From Triticum aestivum (Eukaryota; Streptophyta; Magnoliopsida; Poales; Poaceae), in NCBI RefSeq assembly GCF_018294505.1, contig NC_057809.1, forward strand, positions 418,861,485 to 418,925,484: a stretch of DNA of 64,000 bases, in the 5' to 3' direction. The first letter of the stretch is position 1; each line of letters opens with the position of its first letter. A program made the position numbers and the translations under genes. Shown here piece after piece: positions 22,771-35,316 of the stretch. The notes beneath the pieces were generated by a model. That model was not told the DNA's origin, ran no database searches, and saw only the letters and a list, made by a program, of their open reading frames with translations.

Positions 22771-25700
22771 ATTCTCCTCCACTACAAGAAATCTCGTCCC
22801 GAGATTTAAGAGGTAGAGTAAGGAGGAAAGATCTGGTTACGAAATGCTAACAGATCTTCTCAATCTTGGTTGCTCTTCTCGAAGAGATCGATCCATTACA
22901 TTGATGTCTTCATTCCACTGCTTCAGGTCATCATTATGAAGTCGTCATCCTTTCTTGGGGGTTCCTTCGTACTTACGAATAGGTAACGGGGCAGATCGGC
23001 AACGGCAGAATGCCATAAGGGTAATAATCTTGGATTATCCTATGAATGAGCATATGAGTACCTCTTGAGCTGAATAGTTAAAACACATCGAGAGTAAAGT
23101 TCAAAGGTACAATAGAAGTTTCAAGCAGCTAGGCAATCATTCAATGCCTAGTCAGAAGGTGAAAGGGTTTCAGGGCAACGTGAATAAGTATTGCGTCTGA
23201 TACCAAAATAGATCACTAGAAAGGTGGTCCGTGAATTACATACGAATTCAAGCACGTGGAACAACCTTGGGAACAGGTGGTGTACAGGAGAGTCAGGTTT
23301 CGATCCTGTGGAACTGTGGGTTATGGGCCCACCATGTGGGATAAAAAGTAGGAGGGGTGACATCTTGCATGGTCACGATAGCAAGGCATGTCAGAGGCTA
23401 GTCTGTCAGTTATGTCGGCAACAACATCGATATCAAGGGCGAGGGACGAAGAGAACCATTTTCCTGCTCGTTGAACGAGGCGGACCAATAGGCAAAGTTC
23501 TCGTCCATCGGTGGTTACCGGGATGCTATCAACAATGGTAACACGGTCTTACTGACAGAGTTGTACAACGAGGTGATTATCACTGCTCAGTTAAATCAGA
23601 TTACAAGAAAGCTTAACAAGACAATGGAAGGGAAAATGTGATTATCAGATTTAACAGAAGAATGGAAAGGAAAATGTGTTTTAAACACATAATTCAGGGA
23701 TATATCCTTCCCAAGGACAAGCAGAGCATGATATCCGTGGCAGGATATCATGTAGAAAACCCATTAAGTAAGGGGAGAAATTTCATGACATTACCCATAC
23801 AACGGTGTTTGGATAATGGTTAAAGAAAACTTAGCATTGCGCTTTCAATGCTCTTATTGAAAATCGGAGTACCACAGACAGGCTTCGAGATAGCGTTGGC
23901 GTGGTATTCAAGTAAGGTCAGACTTAGGATGCACAAAGGATTCATCAGGAACAACTTGTAGAATAAGCCTTATGATTTCCTCAAGGAAGAATCACTAAGC
24001 TAGCTAAAAAGGGAACTGTAACAATAGGTCCTCTGGCCAGGGGTGATAGGCATGACCTCACCTTACCGGTATATAAGGACCAATGTTATAACTCTTGGAA
24101 ATAAGTCCCAACCATCATATCTGACCGAGATTCAGATCTGATTGGTGTCAGGATAACTCAGACTCAGGATGCCTGAGAAGAAAGGTGCAACACAAATTGC
24201 CGAGATGACATTGTAAGATTCTCGGGAATTGAACTATGGAAGCGAGTTCCGAAACAAGAGTTCATCATTAAATCAAGGAGATAATGAGGAGGTGGCTGAT
24301 GAACTCAGCGACAATTCAAAGAGTTTTCCAAAAGATGGATTTCCACAATTAAGTGAACAAGGAGATAACCTTAGTCAAATCAAATGACTTAATGATGTAT
24401 GCTGGAGGGAACCATACACAATTAAACATTGGTTGAAAGGTGCACCCGAAATATGGGTTGGGTTGCACGACCAACGTCTGAATGGCGATTGGGCAACCAA
24501 CACACCAAATTGGAATCATTGTCCAATAACTCTGAAGCAATAGGGTTGCTTGTGATATTAGATTTGCACAACGGAGTTCACTCAACACAGGGACCAAGTA
24601 AGGAATGGTGATGGCGAGAAGCATCACTGTATCACGAATTCTTAAGAGGTGGTGAAATTCTCACAACATTGATGACATAATAGAAGGTAATGTTCCAAGG
24701 TAAAGAAAACCAATTGCTGGATAGCAAGGAACTGAAGGTATAACACCAAACACGAACACGCTTGTGTTGGTGGGAAGGCAATAAATGGTCGATGATAACA
24801 CAAATCATCGAGGGCAAGGATGGTATTTCTCGTCATGAATTCGATTGGTATCCTGGAAAGAGTTAAAATTATGATGATGATCACAATAAATTTTGCCAAG
24901 AGGCTCCATGAGGATGCAATCGTTTGGCGATGACATCAAGCCAAGGGAATGGTGAAGCAAAAGGTTATTATAACCATAGATAAGATGCTATCTCAGAATT
25001 CAGAGTTGTCTGTCAAGACAACCAATATGATGGTGAAAGTTCGATGTAAGCTTAGAGCACTGTCGGGATTGTGTCTCGAGGATGAAGGACATAGGTAGAA
25101 TGGTCAAGCAGTCAGCCTGACGATGATGATGTGGTCAATCAGCTGGGAATGACACGATCGAGTACAAACTCGTATGCATTGAAGGTTACTAAGAGTTGTT
25201 GAATCGCAGTGTGGACTCGATTCAGTTATCGATGTTCTTGAGTGTTAAATTACTCAGAGCTCATGAAAAATTGGAATCAATGAGAATGTAGCACTTGATG
25301 AAGAACTCATAAGAGGTTATGCAGTTCCGTGATAATCTTGAGATACTAGGGGGTAATACTCGACGACAAATGAAAGTAGAGGTTGGTCTGGGGTATTACT
25401 CCGCAGAAGACAAGTTCTTAAACTTGCACGAGAAATTGTATTTAAAGAAGAACATGGTCGAAACCACGATTGCAAAAGGCAAGATCCCAGATACAAGATG
25501 AACTTATACCAAAGGAATAATTAATTAAGAGAAGCTTTAATGATAAGATCTACATCGTGTCCATGGGCATGAACGCAAGGTTCAAGGTCGACTCCCACTT
25601 CTTCAATGCATAACTTTTCATTCACCTCTCGTATTTCAAAAATGACATTACTTGTTGAAAGTTTTTACCTGGTGCAATACCATATAAGTATGACCCGTGA

Positions 25701-26946
25701 AATCTTTTGGGTTCACACAGTTTTAGAGCAGGTATAGGTTCAACCCATAGGGGCATCTTAGGAACATATACCACAAGCTTCAATCGTAAATACCACCAGC
25801 TCGGAAACAAAGCATGGTTGAGGAAACAGAGGGTACAATTTAGTAAAGGCCTTATGTATCCAAGGAAAAGGCTCACAGGCTTATTGAATATGAAGGACGT
25901 TGTTGGATAAAATCCAACAAATGATCTGGTGGTCCTCAAGGGATCTGGTGTGAGCATCGGCACTCAACCAGAGGGAGAAACAATGCAAGGAGATCAGACT
26001 TTAGAAACAACTGACTAATTCAAGGCTCAAATGCAAAGGAATTATCAATTCCAAGACAAGGGATCAGAAGCAATGCTCTGATAAGGGATGGATAAGTTGA
26101 ATAGCCTTAAGGGTAAGATCGATGGTCAATTGATTGGTCGAGATCCAGCTCATGTTTAAACTGGCGTCTGAGCCGGAAGGATGAATTCTAGGATCCGACC
26201 GATGATTGCGTGCATTCGCACTCATGTTGAATCAATAGGATCAAAATGGCGGTCGCAAAGAATGCCAATAAGATTACTATACTTATGGGATTAACCATAA
26301 CGCAAGCAAGGAAAGAATTTCAAGAGCAATAAGCTACTGAGGATTTTCGGAAGATTGAATAGTATTTCAATGACCATTGTGAAACACATGAACAACTGGG
26401 GGATGAGCGGATACTCGATAAGTGCGAGAATAATCCGTAGGGGTATACAGGTGACAAAGAACAACAAGGCAGTAAGCCCAAAGGATTATCGAAACAACGA
26501 CGAGTATTACGGGGTATCTTGTAATAACAAGACCCAATGGGAATAAAAGTAAGAACGACAGGTGTAAGTATTTATCCATAGGGATTTTTCAGTGGTAGGG
26601 AATTGCAAAAGCAACATGCACAAGGTCTCGAAAAAATATCGGAGAGTATTGTCAGAATCTTCTGTTGAAGCAGTCGATCATCCATAATGAAAGGGTTCTC
26701 CGGCAGGAAGTGGTAACGAGAACCTAGAGTTAGATTTTAGGAAAATCATTTAACCCGAATAGAAGAGAGATCAGAGTCCCAGAGTATAGATCGAGGAATA
26801 AAAGATCCTAATAACACCCAGATGGCGACGTGGGCCCGTAAGGCACACAGCCATGTTAGTAAAAGGGTTTTGTAATGTCTAGACTCGACTTCGGCCAAGG
26901 AGTGTGGAAGGGGGGTTCCTATAGGCAGTCGGCTCTGATACCAACT
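22771..26946 (-). other. Interior of element D without recognisable genes
   Basis: 4.2 kb. The first bases (22771-22790) form, on the minus strand, a purine-rich GTAGTGGAGGAGAAT next to the 3' LTR. The rest has only short open frames on both strands, the longest 113 codons, none with gag, protease, reverse transcriptase, RNase H or integrase motifs that I can see. A local near-duplication of about 20 bp occurs near 23622 and 23660. Replication would need enzymes from another element. Confidence 0.7.
26932..26943 (-). other. Primer-binding site of element D
   Basis: The minus strand reads TGGTATCAGAGC, complementary to the 3' end of initiator methionine tRNA, three bases from the 5' LTR. Confidence 0.88.
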
Positions 26947-28968
26947 TGTGACGCCCCCGATTTGACCGTACACTAATCATACACGCAAACATGTACGATC
27001 AAGATCAGGGACTCACGGGAGGATATCACAACACAACTCTACAAATAAAATAAGTCATACAAGCATCATATTACAAGCCAGGGGCCTCGAGGGCTCGAAT
27101 ACAAGAGCTCGGTCATAGACGAGTCAGCGGAAGCAACAATATCTGAGTACAGACATAAGTTAAACAAGTTTGCCTTAAGAAGGCTAGCACAAACTGGGAT
27201 ACAGATCGAAAGAGGCGCAGACCTCCTGCCTGGGATCCTCCTAACTACTCCTGGTCGTCGTCAGCGGGCATCACGTAGTAGTAGGCACCTCCGGTGTAGT
27301 AGGGGTCGTCGTCGACGGTGGCGTCTGGCTCCTGGGCTCCAACATCTAGTTGCGACAACCAGGTAGAAGGGATAGAGGGAAAGAAAGAGAAAGCAACCGT
27401 GAGTACTCATCCAAAGTACTCGCAAGCAAGAAGCTACACTACATATGCATGGGTAAATGTGTAAAGGGCCATATTGGTGGACTGAACTGCAGAAAGCCAG
27501 AATAAGAGGGGGGATAGCTAATCCTTTCGAAGACTACGCTTCTGGTAGCCTCCGTCTTGCAACATGTAGAAGAGAGTAGACTGAATACCTCCAAGTAGCA
27601 TCGCATAGCATAACCCTAACCGATGATCCTCCCCTCATCGCCCTGTGAGAGAGCGACCACCGGTTGTATCTGGCACTTGGAAGGGTGTGTTTTATTAAGT
27701 ATCTGGTTCTAGTTGTCATAAGGTCAAGGTACAACTCCAAATCGTCCTGTTACCAAAGATCACGTTCCAAACCGGCGCGCGCCACTCAGTCGCTGACGTC
27801 ACAAAGGCTTCGGCTGATACCACGACGCCGGGATACCCATAACTACTCCCGCGTAGATGGTTAGTGCGTATAGACCAAATGGCCAGACTCAGATCAAATA
27901 CCCAGAACTCGTTAAGCGTGTTAAGTATCCGCGAACACCGACCAGGGCCAGGCCCACCTCTCTCCTAGGTGGTCGGAACCTACCCTGTCGCTCCGCCTCA
28001 AAGATCCACTCGCGGGTGCTCCTCAAGCCGACCCGTCTTTAGTCACCACATGTATCATGTATAAAGTATATAGCATATACCCGGACCAACTCCCGAGTGA
28101 TCATGGCCCGATAGTATAGCATGGCAGACGGACAAGGATGTAGGGCCACTGATGATAGACTAGCATCCTATACTAAGCATTAGGATTGCAGGTAAAGGTA
28201 ACAACAGTAGTAGCAAGGACAGGCTATGCATCAAGATAGGAATAACGAAAGCAGTAACATGCTACACTACTCTAATGCAAGCAGTATAGATGAGAGTAGG
28301 CGATATCTGGTGATCAAGGGGGGGGGGCTTGCCTGGTTGCTCAGACAAGAAGGAGGGTCGTCGTCGACGTAGTCGATCACAGGGGCATCAGCGGCAGTCT
28401 CGGGGTCTACCGGAAAAGTAACGGAGGGGGAACACAATAAATAACAGAGCAATCAAAACATAACATGACAAACGTGGTGCTAGAGGTGATCTAACGCAGG
28501 GATAGGTGATACCGGCGAAGGGGAGAAACATCCGGGAAAGTATTCCCGGTGTTTCGCGTTTTCGGGCAGAGGAGCCGGAGGGGGAAAGTTTCGAGTTTGA
28601 TAGGATAGGGACGCGTGGCGGACGAACGGGCTGCGAATCCGGGTTCGTCTCGTCGTTCTGAGCAACTTTCATGTACAAAGTTTTTTCATCCGAGCTACGG
28701 TTTATTTTATATTAATTTTAAAAGATTAAAATCATTTTTAGTATTTAGTTAATTATTTTAATTAAACATTATCCAGAACAGTGCACGCTGACGTCAGCAT
28801 GACATCAGCAGTCAACAGAGGCGTTGACTGGTCAACTGACGTGTGGGCCCCGTTCGTCATAATCTGTTTTAATTAACTAATAGTTAATTAGGTTAATTAG
28901 TGATTAGGTTAATCTAATTATAATTAATTAACTTAATTAATTCCTTAATTAATTAATTAATTAATTAA

Positions 28969-29023
<55 letters not shown>

Positions 29024-30458
29024 TATTTTAAAACGTTCTGGAGGGGGGGGGGGCCTCCTGTCATTGACCAAAAGGGGCCAAACGGGCGCTGGCAAACGGG
29101 TGCGGGCACCAGCCCGCTCGGTGGCTGGGGCGTGCGGGCGCCCGAGCGAAGGCCGGGCCTGGGCGGCAGTGGGCACGGCAGCCCGAGGAGGGGCCCGCGG
29201 CAGGGAGGCGGAGGAGGGCCGCGGCATCGCCGATGAGCAGCAGCAGAGCAGACCGCGGAGCAAGGGGGCACAACCCCAGGCGGAGGCGGGCGTGGGAGGC
29301 GCAGCGGCAGCAGCGGTGCGCGGCCACGGCGGGGCTCGCGCGGTCGCTGTCGATGGATAGGGGAGAGGGAGGAGCAAGGCGGCGCGCGCGCGTGCACGCG
29401 GTGGCCAGGGGCGACAAGCGGCAGCGCTTCGGGTGGAGGACGCGGGCCTCCGAGCGGCGCCGCGGTGCAGTGGCCGGAGTCGGGCGACGGGTGCAGCGAG
29501 CAGGAGGGCGCGGGGCACAGGGGGAGGGCGCGGGGGTGAGCGCGTTTGGGGCACGGCCACGGTGGGCGCGCGCGGGGCGCCGGTGCGCGAGCCCGTGCAC
29601 GCGAGGCAGAGAGGAGAAGAGGGGACGCTCACGGGGCCGGTAGGGGAAAAGGCAGCGGGGGTCGAGGGGGATGTCGGGGACGACGCGACGGAGAGGGGCA
29701 GGCCGGCAAGGGAGGTCCGGGCGGCGTTGGTTGAGGGCGAGGCGGCGCGGCGTCGCGGCGAGGGGGTCGGGAGCGGCTGTTGCCCCCCCGATCCAGATCC
29801 GTTCATGGGGGGGGGGGGGAAGGAGCGACGTGCGGGAGTGGGAGTGGGGGGGGGCGAGTGGGTGGCGGCTAGGGTTGCGGGGGGTGAGGGGAGTGGATAA
29901 GGGGTGGGGTTTGGGCCGGCCTGGTGGGGTGGCCGGCTGGGCCGGTTGGGTTGGCCCAGTTGGGCCACGGCCGAGGGGGGGCTTTCTCTTTCCTTTTTTT
30001 TGTGTGTGTGTTAGTTCTGTTTTTTTTCTTTTTCTTTTTATTTAATTTTCTTTTCTATTTCATTCTTTTAATTGTTGTTTTATAAAATATAAATACAACT
30101 CCTAAATTAATGTTATAATTTAATCTACTGCCCCAATAAGTATGACACCTAATTAAAATAGTTTGCATTATTATTATTTTTAAAAGGGCATTTAATTAAT
30201 CGTCATAGCTGCGTTTTAATTACTTTAGAGTCTTTAAACGTTTTATAAAAGTGTGGTTTCTCCACAATAATTACCTATGCATTATTTGGCAACACCCCAA
30301 CATCTTAGTTTTAATATTTGAAAATCTTTACCATTTGACTTTATTTTAAGTTTGAATTTCGAATCGATTTTGATCTAACACGAAATTAACAACAGTAACC
30401 GTGGTGACGTGGCATCATTATCTTGGGATTACTGTAGCCTAATTATCCGGGCGTCACA
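26947..30458 (-). repeat. 5' LTR of element D
   Basis: 3512 bp and nearly identical to 19037-22770, with two clear differences. A 265-bp stretch matching 19855-20119 is absent (junction at about 27763-27766 with microhomology acg), and the (TTA)n tract is expanded. Near-identity elsewhere suggests a fairly recent insertion, in keeping with D being the innermost layer. Confidence 0.9.
28969..29023. repeat. (TTA)n microsatellite in the 5' LTR of D
   Basis: About eighteen TTA units, preceded by an (AATT)n run. The sister LTR has about half as many. Confidence 0.8.
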
Positions 30459-30962
30459 GAGCCCAAAATAAATCTTGACCGTTTCGACGAGACGAACAAC
30501 TTTCATGTTGAATGTTTTTTGATCAGAAGTCATCTTGAGGGTCAAATCGGTCGCGCGAAACAGGCCATTTCTCGCGCTACCCATCAGACATGTGTTTGGT
30601 GGGGCGCGCCACATCTCACGTCGTGAAAGGGCTGCACTCCGATTGCCCTAACTTTTGCATACGAACTCGGATTTGGATGATTTTTATATCAAAATCAATC
30701 GTTTCGACGAGACGAAGACAAGCCGTGTAGATCATTTTTCCAGTTGAGGTAGTCTTAGGGGCTTAATAGGCCAAACTGTACTCTGAATATAAGATCTTAG
30801 TACTTTGAGCATAGTTTCGGCCTTCGAGATGAAATCGGACGGCGATGACCCAAACTTCAAAGATGTTCATATCAAGAATACGAAACTTTTTCATGTAGAT
30901 CACTTCTCCATTTGAGGTCATCTTAAATAAGTTCTTGACCGTGCCAAAATCTGGTGTCAACA
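30459..30962 (-). repeat. 5' LTR of element C, outer part
   Basis: Continues the LTR after insertion D, starting with the second gagcc copy. It matches about 14036-14539 of the 3' LTR, ends GGTGTCAACA, and is followed by gtatg, the C target duplication. Confidence 0.85.
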
Positions 30963-31997
30963 GTATGGTGGACTCATATGGAATAACTTTGGGGTTTATG
31001 GGATTGGATGCAGAAGCAGTATTCCCGCTTAGTACAGGTGAAGGCTAGAAAAAGACTGGGAAGCGACCAGCTAGAGAGCGACAACAGTCATGAACATGCA
31101 TTAAAATTAATCAACACCGAATGCAAGCATTAGTAGGATATAATGCACCATGAACATAAATATCATAGAGGCTATGTTAATTTTGTTTCAACTACATGCG
31201 TGAACATGTGCCAAGTCAAATCACTTAAATCATTCAGAGGAGGATACCACCCTATCATACCACATCACAACAATTTTACTAGCATGTTGGCATGCAAGGT
31301 AAACCATTATAAGCTCCTAGCTAATTAAGTATGGCATAAGAAACTATGATCTCTAATTGTCATCACAAACATGTTTATTCATAATAGGTTGAATCAGGAA
31401 CGATGAACTAATCATATTTACAAAAACAAGAGAGGTCGAGTTCATACCAGTTTTTCTCATCTTAGTCAGTCCATCATATATTGTCATAATTGCCTTTCAC
31501 TTGCACGGCCGAACGATGTGGATAATAATAATAGTGCATGTGCATTGGACTAAGCTGGAATCTGCAAGCATTCAATAAACAGGAGAAGATAAGGCAATAT
31601 GGGCTCTTTTTTCAGATCAACAATAATGCATATAAGAGCCACTTCAACAATTTAAATATGGTCTTCTCCTATCGACCCCCAAAGAAAAGAAAAGAAATAT
31701 TTACACGGGAAATCTTCCAACAAGCAAAAGAAGAACAGGAAATCTTGTTGAGTTTTCTTTTTAATTACTTCTACAAGCATGGAAATTAAAACTAGCTAAA
31801 AGCTACAACTAATTTTTTTATTTTTCTTAAGGTTTATTAAACATACAACAAGAAAGCATAAAAAGGAAATAAACTAGCATGGATATTACAATGAAAACGT
31901 ATGAGCACCGACATCTAGCAATGAGTGTGTGAACATGAATGTAATGTCGGTGGGAAATACGTACTCCCCCAAGCTTAGACTTTTGGCCTAAGTTTGT
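30963..31997 (-). other. Non-coding 3' region of element B, right of insertion C
   Basis: Collinear with about 6140-7183 in element A. No open frame is conserved. It ends at the extra-ORF stop, with the internal polypurine-like copy at 31963-31977. Confidence 0.6.
31963..31977 (-). other. Internal polypurine-tract-like copy in element B
   Basis: The minus strand reads TAAGCTTGGGGGAGT, identical to 7149-7163 in element A and one base off B's own terminal tract. Confidence 0.5.
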
Positions 31998-33022
31998 CTA
32001 ATGCCACGGATGGCCTGGCGGATATCCAAAGTTGTAGTTGGGATCGTACTGAGATGCAGCAGTCATTGCATCCTGGGTTGCAGCTTGGAGGCAAGCTATC
32101 TCAGCCCTCCTCTTATACTCTTCCGCCTCCTCTCTGGTTATAAAACATCTCCCTTTTGTCTGAAAGTCAAAGGAAGTAGAAGCAGGGAGAGCGACATGAT
32201 AGGTGCGTTGTCTGTTAAAGATTAGTCGGTACTGGAGGAACTAATTGTTCCTCTAAACAAACTGATGACGAACCATAGCCTCATAATCCAAATAAGCAGG
32301 GGGCAACTCAATATCATCCTCACGTATGGTTATACCAAGAAAATTATCTATCTGGTTGCATAAATTCCACCAAAGAAATCTTCATTAAATCTATTAAGAT
32401 GCAACCTACGTGCAATAATGGCTTCCAAATTATAAGATTTATCTCCTAACACAGCACTCCTAAGAATACTGAGGTCAGGGACACACATGTGACATGCTTC
32501 ATCTTTACCATTAATGCATCTACCTATGAAGAGAGCAAAATAATGTATAGCAGGAAAATGAATGCTCCCTATGGTAGCTTGTGCTATATCTCTAAATTCC
32601 CCCACAGTTATACTAGCAAGAAAATCTCTAAAATCAGATTTGCGAGGTTCACTAGCAGTACCCCATTGTGGAAGTTTGCAAGCAGTGGTAAAATCCTCTA
32701 AGTCCATAGTATAAGAATTTTCATAAAGATCAAACAGGACAGTTGGAGTATTGCGTGAAGATGAACATTCAAACCTCCTCACAAAGGAACTAGTGAGATA
32801 GTGGTACTGGCGGCACTTTTCCTCCTCCAAGCTCACAAGATCAGCGTTACGCAAATATGCGTTAAATTCTTCCTTGATTCCCGCCCAATCCATAAAGTCC
32901 TCTGAAGGCCATTCACAGGGCCCCACTGGAGCATTCCTTGGTGGCTCATCGTCAGCATCATGCATTGCAAGCCTGGGTCCTTGCTTCCTTGAAGAACCAC
33001 CTTCGTACATTTTCCTAAGCAT
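31998..33022 (-). pseudogene. Extra (non-pol) ORF of element B, late stops
   Basis: The first 224 codons (33022-32348) are open from an ATG that matches the start in element A. The sequence opens MLRKMYEGGSSRKQG, then GPCEWPSEDFMDWAGIKEEF, a TVLFDLYENSYTMDLEDF block, a histidine-containing AIHYFALFIGRCINGKDEAC block and ARRLHLNRF. A stop at 32348-32350 and two more downstream end the frame. Homology continues to a GYPPGHPWH end at 31998, giving about 340 codons in the intact ancestor. It is similar in style to ATHILA ORF1-type proteins, of unknown role. Being kept in both A and B without pol suggests it served the element. Confidence 0.65.
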
Positions 33023-33191
33023 ATTTCTCCCTCCGAAAAATTTCTGAAATTTTTAGTAACTTCAAATAAAAGGGAGCCAAGCTCAACAAAATTGATAGAA
33101 ACTACTCCTACAAGTGCCTAGAGCCTATATCATGCATTAGAACTACTTGGAACCATATAAATTTGACATGCAAGCTCAAGAACAGGGTCAC

Positions 33192-33264
33192 CTAAGCAGC
33201 AAAAATATGCAATGAATAAAGCACTAGAATGAAAACTAATTGGACCAATGGAGGAGTCACATAC
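33192..33264 (-). other. Possible intron in the leader of the extra ORF (element B)
   Basis: The minus strand has G|GTATGTGAC at 33264 and a T-rich TTTTTGCTGCTTAG ending at 33192, spanning 73 nt. Element A has the same two signals 73 nt apart (8451 to 8379). Sequence signals alone do not prove splicing. Confidence 0.3.
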
Positions 33265-33409
33265 CAACGAACAATCCCACAAAGCAGTTTTGTGAGAGGT
33301 TCTTTGAGCAAGGAGATCGAAAATGGCAGCAAAATGAGCTTGCACTCGGGTTTGAGCTGGATAATGGTGTTTGTGGGAGGAAGGAGTGTGTGGGTGCAGG
33401 AATAAGTGG

Positions 33410-33620
33410 AAGAGGGCCATTGTGGGCCCACGAGACAGGGGCGCGCCCAGGGGGTAGGGTGCGCCCTCCACCCTCATGGCCAGGTGGATGCCCCACTGAT
33501 GTGTTCTCAGTGCCAAATGTTCTCAAATATTCCAGAAAAAATCATATTTAAATTTTAGGGCATTTGGAGAACTTTTATTTTTGGGTATTTTTATATTGCA
33601 CGGATAATTAGAAAACAGAC
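33410..33620 (-). promoter_or_regulatory. U3-like segment inside element B
   Basis: Block order matches the LTR's U3 part (CACGAG, GGGGCGCGCCCAGGGGGTAG, CACCCTC, AATATTCCAGAAAAA, GGAGAACTTTTATTT). It lies upstream of the extra ORF on the minus strand, as at 8608-8800 in A. It occupies the place where pol would be expected. Confidence 0.5.
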
Positions 33621-33803
33621 AGAAATTACTATTTTTGCTTTATTTAACATAAATAACAGAAAGTAAAAGGAGGGTATAGAGAGTTGTGTTTTCTAAATTC
33701 ATCCATCTCATGATCATCAAAAGGAATCCACTAACAAGGTTGATCAAGTCTTGTTAACAAACTCATTCCGAATAACATGGAACCGGAGAATTTTAGAATA
33801 ACA

Positions 33804-34571
33804 CTAAGTTACCTCAACGGGGATATGCACATCCCCAATAATTAGAATGTCATATTTCTTCTTGACAGTAGGTAGAGGAAATTCAAAACCTCCAAAAATA
33901 ATCGATGGAATTTTTCCAATAGAATTGATACTATGAACTTGAGGTTGTTTCCTCAGGAAGTGTACCGTATGCTCATTACCATTAACATGAAAAGTGACAT
34001 GGCCTTTGTTGCAATCAATAACAGCCCCTGCAGTATTCAAAAAGGGTCTTCCAAGAATAATAGACATATTATCGTCCTCGGGAATATCAAGAATAACAAA
34101 GTCCATTAAAATAGTAACGTTTGCAACCACAACAGGCACATCCTCACAAATACCGACAGGTATAGCAGTTGATTTATCAGCCATTTGTAAAGATATTTCA
34201 GCAGGTGTCAACTTATTCAAATCAAGTCTACGATATAAAGAAAGAGGCATAACACTAACACCGGCTCCAAGATCACATAAAGCAGTTTTAACATAGTTTC
34301 TTTTAATGGAGCATGGTATAGTGGGTACTCCTGGATCTCCAAGTTTCCTTGGTATTCCACCCTTAAAAGTATAATTAGCAAGCATGGTGGAAATTTCAGC
34401 TTCCGATATCTTTCTTTTATTAGTAACAATATCTTTCATACACTTAGCATAAGGATTCATTTTAAGCATATCAGTTAATCGCATACGCAAAAAGATAGGT
34501 CTAATCATTTCAGCAAAGCGCTCAAAATCCTCATCATCCTTTTTCTTGGATGGTTTGGGAGGAAAAGGCAT
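33804..34571 (-). pseudogene. Retropepsin-like aspartic protease of element B
   Basis: 255 open codons. A basic PKPSKKKDDEDFERFAEM linker is followed by the active-site motif ALCDLGAGVSVMPLSLY at about residues 97-113 and ILGRPFLNTAGAVID at about 170-184. These match plant Gypsy (Athila/Tat-type) proteases that process Gag. The domain looks intact but is cut off from gag by a frameshift at about 34750-34800 and stops near 34880, so it is classed as part of a broken gag-pro gene. The frame ends IPVEVT with a stop and no reverse transcriptase follows. Confidence 0.82.
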
Positions 34572-35316
34572 GGGTTTCTGAACCCAAGGCTCTCTTTCCT
34601 TACCGTATTTCCTAGCAACAAAGTCTCTTTTATCATAACGCTGATTCTTTGATTGTGGGTTATCAAGATCAACAGCAGGTTCAATTTCTATATCATTATC
34701 ATTGCTAGGTTGAGCATCAACATGAACATCATTATTAACATTATCACTAGGCTCAGGTTCATACCAGATTGTGTTTCATCATTATAAATAGAAATATCAT
34801 TTGGATTCTCAGGTGTTTCAGCAATAGGTTGACTAGAAGCATGCAAAGTCCTATCATTTTTATTTTTCTACCTTTTAGAATGACTAGGTGCATCTATTTT
34901 TTTCTTTGAGAATCTTGCTTAATTCTCTTAGGGTGGCCTTCAGGATACAAAGGTTCCTGAGTCGTTTTACCAGTTCTAGTGGCCATTCTAACAGCAAAAT
35001 CATTATTCTTACTATTCAATTCATTGAGCAAATCATTTTGAGCCTTAAGTACTTGTTCTACTTGAGTGGTAACCATAGAAGCATGTTTACTAATATGTTT
35101 AAGTTCACCTTTGACATTAGCCATATAATCACCCAAGTGTTCAAGCATATCAGCACTGCGTTTTAATTCTCTACCAAAATAAGCATTGAAGTCTTCTTGC
35201 TTAACCATAAAGTTATCAAACTCATCAAAGCATGGGCTAGCAAAGTTAGTAAATGGGATTTCAGCTTTATCATATCTATAGAGAGAATTTACCTTTACTA
35301 CCTGTGTCGGGTTATC

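Larger units (their letters stand above)
19037..30458 (-). mobile_element. Element D: long-LTR, non-coding (LARD-like) retrotransposon
   Basis: It is flanked by gagcc at 19032-19036 and 30459-30463. LTRs are 3734 bp (19037-22770) and 3512 bp (26947-30458), TGTGACGCCC to GGGCGTCACA. Orientation is minus because the site next to the right LTR (26932-26943) reads TGGTATCAGAGC on the minus strand, the classic initiator-Met tRNA primer site. A purine tract adjoins the left LTR. The 4176-bp interior has no recognisable gag or pol. Long LTRs around a non-coding interior fit the LARD class described in Triticeae. Confidence 0.88.
13516..30962 (-). mobile_element. Element C: gag-only Gypsy-type retrotransposon nested in B
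   Basis: LTRs with TGTTGACACC...GTGCGAACA termini (minus strand) lie at 13516-14539 and 18507-30962 (the latter split by D). The target duplication is gtatg at 30963-30967, with a one-base variant atatg at 13511-13515; the undisturbed A sequence has gtatg once at the same place. The 4-kb interior has a primer-binding site, a gag-like frame with stops, and no pol. Net length without D is about 6.0 kb. Confidence 0.85.

Noticed and set aside
22771..26946. Hidden gag-pol in the interior of D
   Set aside because: No open frame exceeds about 113 codons, and none of the hallmark protease, reverse transcriptase or integrase motifs could be seen in either direction.
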